From positions 47,526 to 111,525 of the forward strand of contig CAJUTD010000001.1 in the NCBI GenBank assembly GCA_910589635.1: 64,000 nucleotides of DNA, read 5' to 3'. Made by a program: the position numbers and the translations under genes. This DNA is from an uncultured Lachnospiraceae bacterium. GTDB lineage: Bacteria > Bacillota > Clostridia > Lachnospirales > Lachnospiraceae. The notes under the pieces were generated by a model. It made no database searches and was not told the origin of the DNA. It was given only the letters and a program-made list of their open reading frames with translations. Positions 9,539 to 18,852 of this stretch are shown piece after piece (the first letter of the stretch is position 1; the number at the start of each line of letters is the position of its first letter).

Positions 9539-11002
9539 CTACTCAAATAAATAAACAGTCTCTAATTCCAGATTATTAGAATTGTCCTCGATAACAACCT
9601 CACTTAGAATTCTGCCCTTTTCAAGATCGTACACCAGGATATTCATGCCCTTCTCATCAAAGAATTCCTCTTCGCCATCGACTTCCATTTTGACATCATC
9701 CTCTTCATACATAATGTCACTCCAGGCAGTGAAATCTATACGTCCATCAAAACGACCGGAATAATCAAGCGGTCCAATTACCGACTCCTCAAATACACAG
9801 TTCCCGCGCTCTATAACTCCTACATAATTCCTGCCGGACAAGGTGCTGATATCCGTCTTAAAACCGAGAGCTGCAAACTTGTCCTGTACCGCGCTGTTCC
9901 AGCTTCCTGAAATATCACCTGTCAGCTGGACAATCACTCCATACCTGTCATTATCAAGATGCTCAAGATATTCCATAGGCTCCGTAGACATTTTGAGGTA
10001 ACAATCTTCCCGATCCTCATGGTATAACTCCATGTCCACTGGTTCCGTACCATCCTGGCGATAATCTTTCAAGTCATAATTCTCTTTCAAATATTTCCCG
10101 AGATAGTCAGAAATTTTTTCCGCGCCCCGCAGGTTGGGATGGTCCGCATCCCGCAAATCGTGCATGGGGTCAAACTTAATTTCTTTCATCAGCTTATCAT
10201 AGTTGAAATCCAAAAATGGAACGCCATACTCCTTTGCCAGTGCGCTCACTCCTTCTGACTTAGATAAGCTCCAGGACGTTTTCGGTGTCTTGAAAAGAAC
10301 GACGTCCCAGCCCTTCTCCTTACAGTATGACAAAATCTTCTTAAAGTATTCCAGCTGGTCCGCCTCCATATCAATGTCTCTTACCGCATCGTTATCTATG
10401 ATGACTTTTTCATAGGGCACCGGCTTGACACCGGATTTCATAACATTTCCGCGGTAAACAAGGCTATCCTCCTTGTGGAATACAAAGTCCTCCTCGGTAA
10501 GCTCCTTCCACCTGTTATGATACTTAATCATCGGAAACACATAGCTCAAAACGCCGTCGCCATTATAATCCCTGCTCTGCTCGTACACAGCCTCAAGCTT
10601 ATTGCGCGACAGCTTCATCGGGTCGTACGCCCTGCGGAAGAGAAACTGTTTGGTCGGTTCATAGAGCATACTGACTTCAATCGCAACCATAGAGATATCC
10701 TGCGTCTTCTCACATTCCTTAAGCCAATAATAATTTCCTGCCATAGGAGCGTTGCCCGTCCCCAGGCCGAAGGCCGATATCCCATAATTCTCATACATTG
10801 TCATAGACGAAATACCTGTCACAATCTGGCTGCTGCCAACGATAAAAACTTCTATGCTTTTATCTTCGAGAGCGTAAAATTCTTTTGTGGTATAAGTCTC
10901 CTTATTTGCGTCCGTCCATTTTCCGCATATCACCTGTGACACACAGCCAATGAGAATCACGCCCACCAGCAGGAAAGCCACTGCTTTCAGCACATTCTTC
11001 AT
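9539..11002 (-). CDS. SGNH-hydrolase-like extracellular acyl-transfer protein (DltD/AlgJ role)
   Basis: 487 residues with one N-terminal membrane anchor (AVAFLLVGVILIGC) and an extracellular SGNH/GDSL domain. The nucleophile block is FIVGSSQI with Ser58, and the C-terminal D-x-x-H pair is D285/H288 in DADHPN, so the catalytic residues look intact. Residues from about 345 on form a separate beta-rich region (RYGVIVQLTGDI, then GRNYVGVIERG) resembling the ILEI/PANDER-like domain found on some carbohydrate enzymes; that match is by eye only. Placed directly ahead of the MBOAT, it fits the DltD/AlgJ partner that completes acyl transfer to the polymer. RBS GGAGGAATCGGGAGAG precedes the ATG. Confidence 0.85.
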   Translation of the reverse strand: MKNVLKAVAFLLVGVILIGCVSQVICGKWTDANKETYTTKEFYALEDKSIEVFIVGSSQIVTGISSMTMYENYGISAFGLGTGNAPMAGNYYWLKECEKTQDISMVAIEVSMLYEPTKQFLFRRAYDPMKLSRNKLEAVYEQSRDYNGDGVLSYVFPMIKYHNRWKELTEEDFVFHKEDSLVYRGNVMKSGVKPVPYEKVIIDNDAVRDIDMEADQLEYFKKILSYCKEKGWDVVLFKTPKTSWSLSKSEGVSALAKEYGVPFLDFNYDKLMKEIKFDPMHDLRDADHPNLRGAEKISDYLGKYLKENYDLKDYRQDGTEPVDMELYHEDREDCYLKMSTEPMEYLEHLDNDRYGVIVQLTGDISGSWNSAVQDKFAALGFKTDISTLSGRNYVGVIERGNCVFEESVIGPLDYSGRFDGRIDFTAWSDIMYEEDDVKMEVDGEEEFFDEKGMNILVYDLEKGRILSEVVIEDNSNNLELETVYLFE

Positions 11003-11050
11003 CTCTCCCGATTCCTCCTTTGCATCTGGTTATAAACCTGCCCTCTACAT

Positions 11051-13789
11051 CTATCTGCCCTCCAGCAGATTTAAGAACTCCCGATATGCTTTGTGATTGT
11101 AATCTTTGATATTAAATTCATAATCACACGGTACTTTCCCCTCCAGAAATGCACGCATCCCCCAATACACGGCGTCTGTATCCGTACCTTCTATGATATA
11201 CTGCCCATCCTCTGCCAGCACGGATTCCACTGCCGGATAATTGCTCACAACAATCGGCAGCCCTACTGTCCTGGCTTCAAGCACGGCAAGCCCCTGCGCC
11301 TCATAGCTGGACGGAAATATAAAACAGTCACATTTATTTAAAATAGCAAATGGATTTGTAACAAACCCAGTAATTACCACCCGGTCACCGATACCTTCTT
11401 CTTGGGCCAAATTTTCCAATTCCTCTCTCATAAAACCGTCTCCAACAATGTAAAGCATACAGGAAACATCTTCTGATACCAAACGCTTTAACGCCAAAAT
11501 CAGGCTCCTGTGATTCTTCTCCGGCATACAACGGCCCACTGTCACAAACTTCACGCCTTTATCGGAAGGAAATGGGATTAACGTCATATTTTTAAAACCG
11601 GCAATTCCCTGGCTGTTTTCTATTCCAATATAATCCATCTCATCCATTTTTACACTTCGCCCAGCGTGCAGATGCTTATTTATCCAAGCTTCATCCATTA
11701 AATTTGTACAATAGGTGAATTTGTCTACTGTTTGCTCAGTAGCAAGTTTCTTTTTATTTATCTCATATACCATCTTACTGGCAGAGACAATTCTATCGTA
11801 ATACGGATATACAGACAATAACCCCTCCAGCTCAGCAACTGTCTTATTCATTTTCCGCTTCTCCGTATTCATAAAATCTTCTTTTATATCATTGTGCTGC
11901 CAGATAAATTTCTTTGCCTGCGGACACTGTTTTGCCGTAAGACAGGTAAAATAAGGGGCATAACCTGAAAAATCTATAATATAGTCGTATTGGCTGGCGC
12001 CAAAACATCTCATATACTCCCTTCGCATCAGATAATCGAATTCCGGCAAATCATTTGCTTTAATGAGAAATCCTTCGCGCATCATGGATTCATATACGCA
12101 CCGCTGCTCCTCTGTCAAAAAAATTCTGCCGTACCGAAATAATACCCTGACTTCGCTGGGAATCCTGCTGAAATTATATTCCTGTAGTTTTTCCCCGAAT
12201 GCTATTACAAATAATGTCACATCATATGTTTCATAATCTATTGCATTTAACAGGCTCAGGGCTGCACTTGTAATCCCATTGACACGAAACGCCCCGGGAT
12301 ATATTAAAATTTTTTTCTTCCCTGTCTGCATCGTCGGAAGCAGCCGATGACATTTCTCCTCACGGAATATAATGTCTATAATCCGCTCTGATACTCTCCC
12401 ATCATCATATGGACATGCCCATGATAAAGTCTTGTCCCTGATTTCCTGATATTTTCTATTATATGTTTGTATATTATTTATTTCCCCGGCAAGCCCATCT
12501 AAATCATTGGCATAAGGGCCAGGCAGCTCGTCCAGTTTATGATAAACACCCTTTAGACTCTGATACGACTGCATATCCGGTAAGTAAAAGAGAATTGGCT
12601 TACGCTTAAGCAAAAAGTCAAAATACGTCTCCGAATAGTCTGTAATCAAGATGTCTGTCACAGACAGCAGTTCATTCATATCAATTCCATAAAAAACAAA
12701 ACATCCTTCCTTTCGCCACTCTTCTGTCAAATTCTCATAAATAAATTTATGCGGCCGCATCAAAATCTGATATTCTTCTGTAGCAATATGCTGCGTCAGA
12801 TGACGATAGAGTCCTGCAAATTTCTCCATATCACTCAATAAATTTTGCGCATTATTCTTAGTTCTGACAGGTGCATATAAAATAATCTTTTTCCCAAAAT
12901 CTACTCTTGTACCACGTACTATCAGTTTCCTTATAATCTCTTCCCGATTCGTATGCCGCACCAAATCGCTTCCCGGTCTTCCCTCCTCGATATATCTTCC
13001 CTCAAAAAGTCCGGACAACCGAAAAGACTTATCGAATATTTTCGACATGAACTCATTGGGAGAAATAATATAATCTGCCATCAGCATGTTTCGTATCGTA
13101 TTTTTGACGGATTTCCTGCCATTTGGCATATCATATCCCAGCTTCTTGACAGCCGTGCCATTCCAGGTATTTATCAGTACCTGATTCTCCTTCTTAGAAA
13201 ATATATAAGGAAAAAAGCTATTATTTATCAAGTATCCGGCTCTTGCCAGGAAATATGCGTATGCCTGACTGTGAAAATAAATAAAAATCACATTCCCATT
13301 CCGTCTGTACTCCTCTTGCAAAAGCTTCATTTCTCCGTCGCCCTGAATTGCCCATATATGGGTATAATCCGCAAACTCCGGCATTTCCTGAAACGATTTA
13401 AAAATTGCATAAGGATTGCCTCCCATGCCAATCCCCGAAGAATATTCGTATAATATCCACTTTTTCTCTAATTTTTCTTTTTCATGATACTCTGCATAAA
13501 ACATTTCCCATTCCGGCGAGGCGCTCTGCATTAAGAAATTCCGTATTTCCTCTTCTTTTCTCTTCTGTTTTTTCTCCTGGGCTTTCTTTTTCTTTTCTAT
13601 GCGCTCTTTTTTTAAACGCTCTTCCTCGATTCGCTTTTCCTGTAAGCGTTTCTGTTCCTCCTCTAAACGTTTCTGTTCTTCTTGCAAACGTTTCTGTTCC
13701 GCTTCCTGCTCTTTCTGCTTTCTGCGGTGTTTCTCAATAATCCCATAAGGAACTGCACTCACCAAAGCCTTTTTTATCTGCCCTTTCAT
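11051..13789 (-). CDS. TagF-type polyol-phosphate transferase fused to GT4 glycosyltransferase, catalytic His replaced
   Basis: 912 residues from the chosen ATG at 13789; an ATG seven codons earlier lacks a ribosome site, and the paralogue begins at the equivalent point (QIKKAL). Layout: charged Lys/Glu-rich coiled coil (about 20-85), Glyphos_transf (CDP-glycerol glycerophosphotransferase-like) region (about 95-475), and GT4 region (about 495-912) with VGRCMPEKNHRS and YEAQGLAVLEARTVGLP. The family motif W-H-G-T-P is NTWNGTAVKKLG here: the usual histidine is Asn210 (codon AAT at 13160-13162). The second site ILMRPH is kept, while DYSSxxFDF is DYSETYFDF. The first half may therefore be inactive or altered; the GT4 half looks intact. 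Predicted to act on the cytoplasmic face, extending a polymer of alternating sugar and polyol-phosphate. Confidence 0.88.
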   Translation of the reverse strand: MKGQIKKALVSAVPYGIIEKHRRKQKEQEAEQKRLQEEQKRLEEEQKRLQEKRIEEERLKKERIEKKKKAQEKKQKRKEEEIRNFLMQSASPEWEMFYAEYHEKEKLEKKWILYEYSSGIGMGGNPYAIFKSFQEMPEFADYTHIWAIQGDGEMKLLQEEYRRNGNVIFIYFHSQAYAYFLARAGYLINNSFFPYIFSKKENQVLINTWNGTAVKKLGYDMPNGRKSVKNTIRNMLMADYIISPNEFMSKIFDKSFRLSGLFEGRYIEEGRPGSDLVRHTNREEIIRKLIVRGTRVDFGKKIILYAPVRTKNNAQNLLSDMEKFAGLYRHLTQHIATEEYQILMRPHKFIYENLTEEWRKEGCFVFYGIDMNELLSVTDILITDYSETYFDFLLKRKPILFYLPDMQSYQSLKGVYHKLDELPGPYANDLDGLAGEINNIQTYNRKYQEIRDKTLSWACPYDDGRVSERIIDIIFREEKCHRLLPTMQTGKKKILIYPGAFRVNGITSAALSLLNAIDYETYDVTLFVIAFGEKLQEYNFSRIPSEVRVLFRYGRIFLTEEQRCVYESMMREGFLIKANDLPEFDYLMRREYMRCFGASQYDYIIDFSGYAPYFTCLTAKQCPQAKKFIWQHNDIKEDFMNTEKRKMNKTVAELEGLLSVYPYYDRIVSASKMVYEINKKKLATEQTVDKFTYCTNLMDEAWINKHLHAGRSVKMDEMDYIGIENSQGIAGFKNMTLIPFPSDKGVKFVTVGRCMPEKNHRSLILALKRLVSEDVSCMLYIVGDGFMREELENLAQEEGIGDRVVITGFVTNPFAILNKCDCFIFPSSYEAQGLAVLEARTVGLPIVVSNYPAVESVLAEDGQYIIEGTDTDAVYWGMRAFLEGKVPCDYEFNIKDYNHKAYREFLNLLEGR

Positions 13790-13847
13790 CTTCCTCACGC
13801 CCCCAGTCATGAAACATAACAGCCGGATGTCACATCAAGCCAGACAT

Positions 13848-14795
13848 TTACTCGGGAATGGTAATCACTAAAGCATCACAGCGGCCGGTCACCGTGTACG
13901 TTCCAATTCCTGCCGGCAAAAAAAAGCTGTCGCCTTTTTTATATTCAACCGTCTGGCTGCTGTCAGAAATAACTCCCTCTCCATCTAATACTAATATATT
14001 GACAAATGTTTCCCCTGACACACAGCCTTCCATCTTTTTCATAATAGCGCCGTCCAGGTTTAATTTGTCAACGGTAAAATACCCACATTTTGCCACATGA
14101 GGATAACTTCTGTTATCCTTTACGCTGGGCTGAAAATTTGTGACTGCAATTGCCTTTTCAATATGCAGTTCACGTTTTTTCCCATCCTTACCGACTCTTC
14201 CATAATCATAAACACGGTAAGTCACATTAGAATTCTGCTGAATTTCTGCCACAATGACATCTTTGCCAATGGCATGGATCGTCCCTGGTTCAATGAACAG
14301 CACATCTCCTTTGCGCACACGGACTGCATTCAGCACCGGAACAAGGGAATCCTCACGGATTCGCTTAATAAATTCCCCCTCTGTGATTTCCCGGTTAAAG
14401 CCATAATACAAAAAAGCATCCTCCCCAGCATCCATCACATACCATACTTCCGTTTTGCCGGACTGCCCTTCATTCTTGAGAGCATAATGGTTGTCAGGGT
14501 GAACCTGGATAGAAATATTTTCCTTCGCGTCTATAAACTTAACTAAGATAGGAAAATCTTTGAATTTCCGGCAGTTGCTGCCTAATACCTCTTTCCCCAT
14601 CTCATCTATATATTGCTTTAATGTTTTACCTGCGAATTCGCCGTTTGCAATTGTGGAATGCCCATCAGGGTGGCAGGAGAGTTCCCACGTCTCCGCGAGA
14701 ACATCTCCTTCACACTCCTTGCCATATTCCTCTTTCAGCCTGCTGCCTCCCCAAAGATTATCCTTGCAGCTTGGTTTCAGCTTCAATATGCTCAT
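13848..14795 (-). CDS. manA: Mannose-6-phosphate isomerase, class I
   Basis: 315-residue phosphomannose isomerase interconverting fructose-6-P and mannose-6-P. Zinc-site motifs are visible: IQVHPD, GKTEVWYVMD, EPGTIHAIG and IQQNSNVTYRVYDYGR. The length matches short Firmicutes ManA proteins. It lies 8 bases downstream of the PEP mutase gene and in the same unit as a nonulosonic acid synthase and a CMP-transferase/phosphatase fusion. In that setting mannose-6-P is the expected precursor of KDN-9-phosphate, so this copy probably feeds KDN synthesis rather than sugar catabolism (inference). It could alternatively supply GDP-mannose, but no GDP-mannose enzyme is in the window. Confidence 0.95.
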   Translation of the reverse strand: MSILKLKPSCKDNLWGGSRLKEEYGKECEGDVLAETWELSCHPDGHSTIANGEFAGKTLKQYIDEMGKEVLGSNCRKFKDFPILVKFIDAKENISIQVHPDNHYALKNEGQSGKTEVWYVMDAGEDAFLYYGFNREITEGEFIKRIREDSLVPVLNAVRVRKGDVLFIEPGTIHAIGKDVIVAEIQQNSNVTYRVYDYGRVGKDGKKRELHIEKAIAVTNFQPSVKDNRSYPHVAKCGYFTVDKLNLDGAIMKKMEGCVSGETFVNILVLDGEGVISDSSQTVEYKKGDSFFLPAGIGTYTVTGRCDALVITIPE

Positions 14796-14803
14796 ACTGT
14801 TTT

Positions 14804-16099
14804 TTACTCTTCCGGAATCAATGTGATAATTTCCTTAAATGACATACACATATCATCCGCCTCCTTCGCTCTATGATTCTTCAAAATAGTTTCCGCCACA
14901 TTCTGCATTGCCGGAAATGCGCTTCTGGTGAGCTGGTTGGCATAAATAACAATATTGACATTTTTCTCGGCCCACTCCTCTTCCGTAACGCCGTTAAAGG
15001 AGGTCGGCACTACGACAATCGGAGTTGTCGTATCTTTTGCCCTGAATTTCTCACAGAATTCAAAGATTTCTGCCGGGTCTTTCAGTCTGGAGTGAATCAT
15101 AATTCCATCCGCTCCTGCTTCCACATAAGCGAACGCACGATTCAAAGCATCGTCCATCCCCTGCTCTAAAATCAAACTTTCGATACGCGCAATCAGCATG
15201 AAATCGCTGGTCTTCAATACTTTCTTGCCGGCGCTGATCTTCTCGCAGAAATGCTCTATTGTATCCTGCGTCTGTACAACCTCATTGCCAAACAGAGAAT
15301 TCTTCTTTAAACCTGTTTTATCCTCGATAATGCAGGCAGACACACCGATACGCTCTAACGTCTTAATATTGTAAACAAAATGCTCTATCAATCCGCCTGT
15401 ATCACCGTCAAAAATAATGGGCTTTGTCGTTACCTCCATAATCTCTTCAATTGTCCGAAGCCTCGACGTCATGTCTACAAGCTCAATATCCGGCTTACCT
15501 CTTGATGTGGAATCGCAAAGGCTGGACACCCACATGGCGTCAAACTGGTATGCCTTCCCATCTTCCAACACTTGTGTCTTCTCTGCAATAATACCAGTCA
15601 ATCCGCTGTGCGCCTCGATCGCATTTACCGTTGTCTTCATACCCAGCAGCTTTTTGAGTCTGCTCCTTCTAACGTCCGGGATAGATAACCTGTCCCGGGA
15701 GGCGTCTTCCAGTCTCTGGTACTGTGCATCGGAAGAATAGGGAAACTCCTTTAAAATACCTCCGTAAGAGGCAAGCACCTCAATCGCCTCGGCACGGACG
15801 GAGCTCTGGAAGCCTTCCTTCCAGTTATCGCCATGCACAAGATAATCCGGCTTCAATTCCTCTAAGTTCTTCCTGTAACTGAGCGTATCCTGCGGAACAA
15901 CGCGCGAAACGCCCTTAATTCCCTGGATAATCTTTACGCGTTCTTCATAAGCCAGCAGCGGAAAACGTTTATAGCTTGCAACTACATCATCTGTCAGTAC
16001 GCCCACGATCAGATCGCCCAACGCTGCTGCCTTCTCAATAATATTCATGTGTCCTCCATGAATAATATCAGTACTCATACTCAAATATACTGTACTCAT
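14804..16099 (-). CDS. aepX: Cytidylyltransferase-phosphoenolpyruvate mutase fusion (first step of phosphonate synthesis)
   Basis: 431 residues. Residues 1-125 are a TagD-like cytidylyltransferase Rossmann domain with the HxGH motif HGGH (14-17). Residues 155-431 are PEP mutase: DGDTGG (231-236) and the family signature EDKTGLKKNSLFG (259-271), which contains the K and N of the EDK...K.NSL active-site loop that separates mutases from isocitrate-lyase relatives. It rearranges PEP to phosphonopyruvate, forming the C-P bond. The decarboxylase, reductase and nucleotidyltransferase needed next are about 12-16 kb upstream in the same region. The N-terminal domain could activate the finished phosphonate with CTP, a role it would share or dispute with the PntC-like gene. 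RBS AAGGAGGAAGAA precedes the ATG. Confidence 0.95.
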   Translation of the reverse strand: MSTVYLSMSTDIIHGGHMNIIEKAAALGDLIVGVLTDDVVASYKRFPLLAYEERVKIIQGIKGVSRVVPQDTLSYRKNLEELKPDYLVHGDNWKEGFQSSVRAEAIEVLASYGGILKEFPYSSDAQYQRLEDASRDRLSIPDVRRSRLKKLLGMKTTVNAIEAHSGLTGIIAEKTQVLEDGKAYQFDAMWVSSLCDSTSRGKPDIELVDMTSRLRTIEEIMEVTTKPIIFDGDTGGLIEHFVYNIKTLERIGVSACIIEDKTGLKKNSLFGNEVVQTQDTIEHFCEKISAGKKVLKTSDFMLIARIESLILEQGMDDALNRAFAYVEAGADGIMIHSRLKDPAEIFEFCEKFRAKDTTTPIVVVPTSFNGVTEEEWAEKNVNIVIYANQLTRSAFPAMQNVAETILKNHRAKEADDMCMSFKEIITLIPEE

Positions 16100-16131
16100 T
16101 TCTTCCTCCTTCTATTATCACTCTGTCTTTT

Positions 16132-18852
16132 CTAAGCAGTTTTTTCACCCAGCAGTTCCAGGAACTCCTGATATGCGCTATTATTATATTCCTCCACATC
16201 AAAGTGGTAGTCGCTGGGAACTTTTCCATCCAGATATGCTCGCATACCCTGATAGACTGCATCCTCATCCATTCCCTTCATGATATACTGCTTGTCCTCA
16301 AGCATCACGGATTCAACCGCAGGATAATTGCTCACGACAATCGGCAGTCCCACAGTCCGGGCCTCTAATACGGCAAACGGCTGTGCTTCATAACTGGATG
16401 GAAATACAAAACAGTCGCATTCCTTTAAAATTGCAAACGGATTAGAAATAAAACCAGTAATCACAATCCTGTCCTCTATGCCAAGTTCTTTCGCCAAACC
16501 TTCCAGTTCTTCCCGCATATGGCCATCTCCGATAATATACAGGCAGCATGGGACGCCCTCTTCAATCAGACGTTTCATGGCAAGGATAATACTTCGGTGA
16601 TTCTTCTCCGGCATACACCTCCCCATAGTTACAAACTTCACACATTCTTTTTCCATGTGTGAGAATGGAATCAAGGTAGCGCTCATGACCCCATTATCTC
16701 TGATTTCAGTAATAATCCTGATATAATTCCCGCCATCCATCTGGCAGCTTCCGGCACTCTGCAAAAGTTTCTCTATCCGTTCTGCGTCCATCAAGTTTCT
16801 GCAGTATGTGAATTTGTCCACAGTTTCTCTTGTGCCAAGTTTTTCTCTATTGATCTCACATATCAGTTGATTTACGGAAACGATTTTATCATAATACGGA
16901 TATACCGACTGCAATCCTTCTAACGTAGTAACCGCATCATTCAACCTGCGCTTCTCTGTATTGGAAAAGTCTTCTTTTAGGTTATTGTGCTGCCAGATAT
17001 ATTTCTTTGCCTGCGGGCATTGTCTCGCCGTAAGGCAGGGGAAGTATACGCCATATCCTGAAAAATCTATGATATAGTCATATTGGCTCTCTCCAAAACA
17101 ACGCATATATTCCCGTTTTAACAGGTAATCCATAATCGGACGTTCTTCCGGTGCAATCCCAAATCCGTCACGCTTCATATGACTCCATATATTTTTCTGC
17201 TCTTCTGTGAGGGTCATATTCCCACATAAGAGAAATACGCGGACTCTTTCGGGAATCTCATCAAAATTACGATTTTCTATCTCGCCCTTTAAATATGGGG
17301 AAAACAGGCTGACATCATATTTATCATAATCAATTGCATTTAACAAATTCAGGGCTGCGCTGGTTACCCCATTCATCTGAAAACCGCCTACATACATAAA
17401 AATTTTCTTTTTCCCTGTTTTTACCGCCGGGAAAACAGTATGTTCTTCCTCTTTGCCCCGGAACACAATGTCTATCATTTTTTCCGCTGCCTTACCGTCA
17501 TCATAACGGCAAGCCCAGGCTCTGGTTTGGCTTCGGATTTCCTTATAATCCTTTTCAAATGTTTCAATATGATTAATCTGACCTGCAAGTGATGCAAGGT
17601 CTTTTGCGCACGGCCCCGGCAGTTCTTCCAGCTTGAAATAAATCCCCCGCATATTTTCGTATAATTTGAAATCCGGTATATAGAACAAAATCGGCCGGTC
17701 AGTCAGCAGAAAATCAAAATAGATACTGGAATAGTCCGTAATCAAAATATCTACTACAGACAAAAGCTCATTCGTATCTATGGAATATGACACATAGCGT
17801 CCACTCTCTTTTTCTTCTGCGCTTAAATGTTTGTAAACTATCTGATGCGGCTTAATCAAAATCTGATATTTATCCTTGTCGATATTTTCCATCAGATATT
17901 CATACAAATCTGTATACTTTTTCATGTCCATGACCGGATTCGCCGTGTCATTTCCAGACCAGGTCGGGGCATAAAGTATCACTTTTTTGTCTCGATCTAC
18001 ATTTGTGCCCCGCTGTTCGAGCTTTCTTATAATCTTATCCCGGTCTGTATGAATCACCAGATCATTCCTCGGATGCCCTTCCTGAATATATTTTCCCTCA
18101 TATAAGTTCTCAAGACGAAATGATTTCTCAAAAATTTCGGTCATAAACTCATTGGGAGAAATGATATAGTCGGTCATCAGCAAATTACGGATGACGTTCT
18201 TATTTACTCTGCGCGCATCGGGTATGTCATATCCTAAAGTCTTAACTGTAATACTATGCCATGTGTTTAAATAAATTTGCCCTTCTTTTTTGGAGACTAA
18301 CTGCATATAACCGACATTGTTAATCAAATATTTGGCCTTAGCAAGAAAATAGGCATATGCTTTACTCTGGAATTGAATAAAAATAACGTTACTATATGCA
18401 CTATATTCCTCTTTGAGTAATGCTATTTCTTCAACATCCCGTATCACCCAGATATGAATATAATCCGTGAACTCCGGCATCTCCATAAATGCCTTGAAAA
18501 TTGCATACGGATTGCAGATCATGCCTATACCGGCATAAGATTCATACATAATCCAATTTTGTTCCAAATCTTCTTTTTCATGGTATTCTGCATAAAACCT
18601 TCCCCATCTCGGCGAAGAGCCTGTTGCCAGGAATTTCTGCTTTTTCTCTTCTTCTTTCTGTTGCTTTTTCTCCTGCGCAATCCTCTCTTTCTCTAAACGC
18701 GCCTGCTCCTTCTGTCTCTCTTTTTCCAGACGCTTCTGTTCCTGCTCTAAGCGTTTCTTCTCCTGCTCTATCTCCCGCTGCTTGCGGCGGCGTTTCTCGA
18801 TCACGCCGTAAGGCGCTGCATTCACCAATGCTTTTTTTATCTGCTTATTCAT
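16132..18852 (-). CDS. TagF-type polyol-phosphate transferase fused to GT4 glycosyltransferase, intact copy
   Basis: 906 residues, paralogue of the 912-residue protein two genes downstream. Layout: Lys/Glu-rich coiled coil (about 20-75), Glyphos_transf region (about 85-465) with NTWHSITVKTLG (His199 present), ILIKPH and ITDYSSIYFDFLL, then GT4 region (about 490-906) with MGRCMPEKNHRS, ITGFISNPFAILK and YEAQPFAVLEARTVGLP. All expected catalytic marks of both halves are present, unlike in the sister protein. Predicted bifunctional polymerase adding polyol-phosphate and sugar alternately. Its ATG overlaps the stop of the upstream secreted metallo-beta-lactamase gene by four bases. The basic, charged N-terminus could dock to the membrane or to a partner. 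Confidence 0.9.
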   Translation of the reverse strand: MNKQIKKALVNAAPYGVIEKRRRKQREIEQEKKRLEQEQKRLEKERQKEQARLEKERIAQEKKQQKEEEKKQKFLATGSSPRWGRFYAEYHEKEDLEQNWIMYESYAGIGMICNPYAIFKAFMEMPEFTDYIHIWVIRDVEEIALLKEEYSAYSNVIFIQFQSKAYAYFLAKAKYLINNVGYMQLVSKKEGQIYLNTWHSITVKTLGYDIPDARRVNKNVIRNLLMTDYIISPNEFMTEIFEKSFRLENLYEGKYIQEGHPRNDLVIHTDRDKIIRKLEQRGTNVDRDKKVILYAPTWSGNDTANPVMDMKKYTDLYEYLMENIDKDKYQILIKPHQIVYKHLSAEEKESGRYVSYSIDTNELLSVVDILITDYSSIYFDFLLTDRPILFYIPDFKLYENMRGIYFKLEELPGPCAKDLASLAGQINHIETFEKDYKEIRSQTRAWACRYDDGKAAEKMIDIVFRGKEEEHTVFPAVKTGKKKIFMYVGGFQMNGVTSAALNLLNAIDYDKYDVSLFSPYLKGEIENRNFDEIPERVRVFLLCGNMTLTEEQKNIWSHMKRDGFGIAPEERPIMDYLLKREYMRCFGESQYDYIIDFSGYGVYFPCLTARQCPQAKKYIWQHNNLKEDFSNTEKRRLNDAVTTLEGLQSVYPYYDKIVSVNQLICEINREKLGTRETVDKFTYCRNLMDAERIEKLLQSAGSCQMDGGNYIRIITEIRDNGVMSATLIPFSHMEKECVKFVTMGRCMPEKNHRSIILAMKRLIEEGVPCCLYIIGDGHMREELEGLAKELGIEDRIVITGFISNPFAILKECDCFVFPSSYEAQPFAVLEARTVGLPIVVSNYPAVESVMLEDKQYIMKGMDEDAVYQGMRAYLDGKVPSDYHFDVEEYNNSAYQEFLELLGEKTA

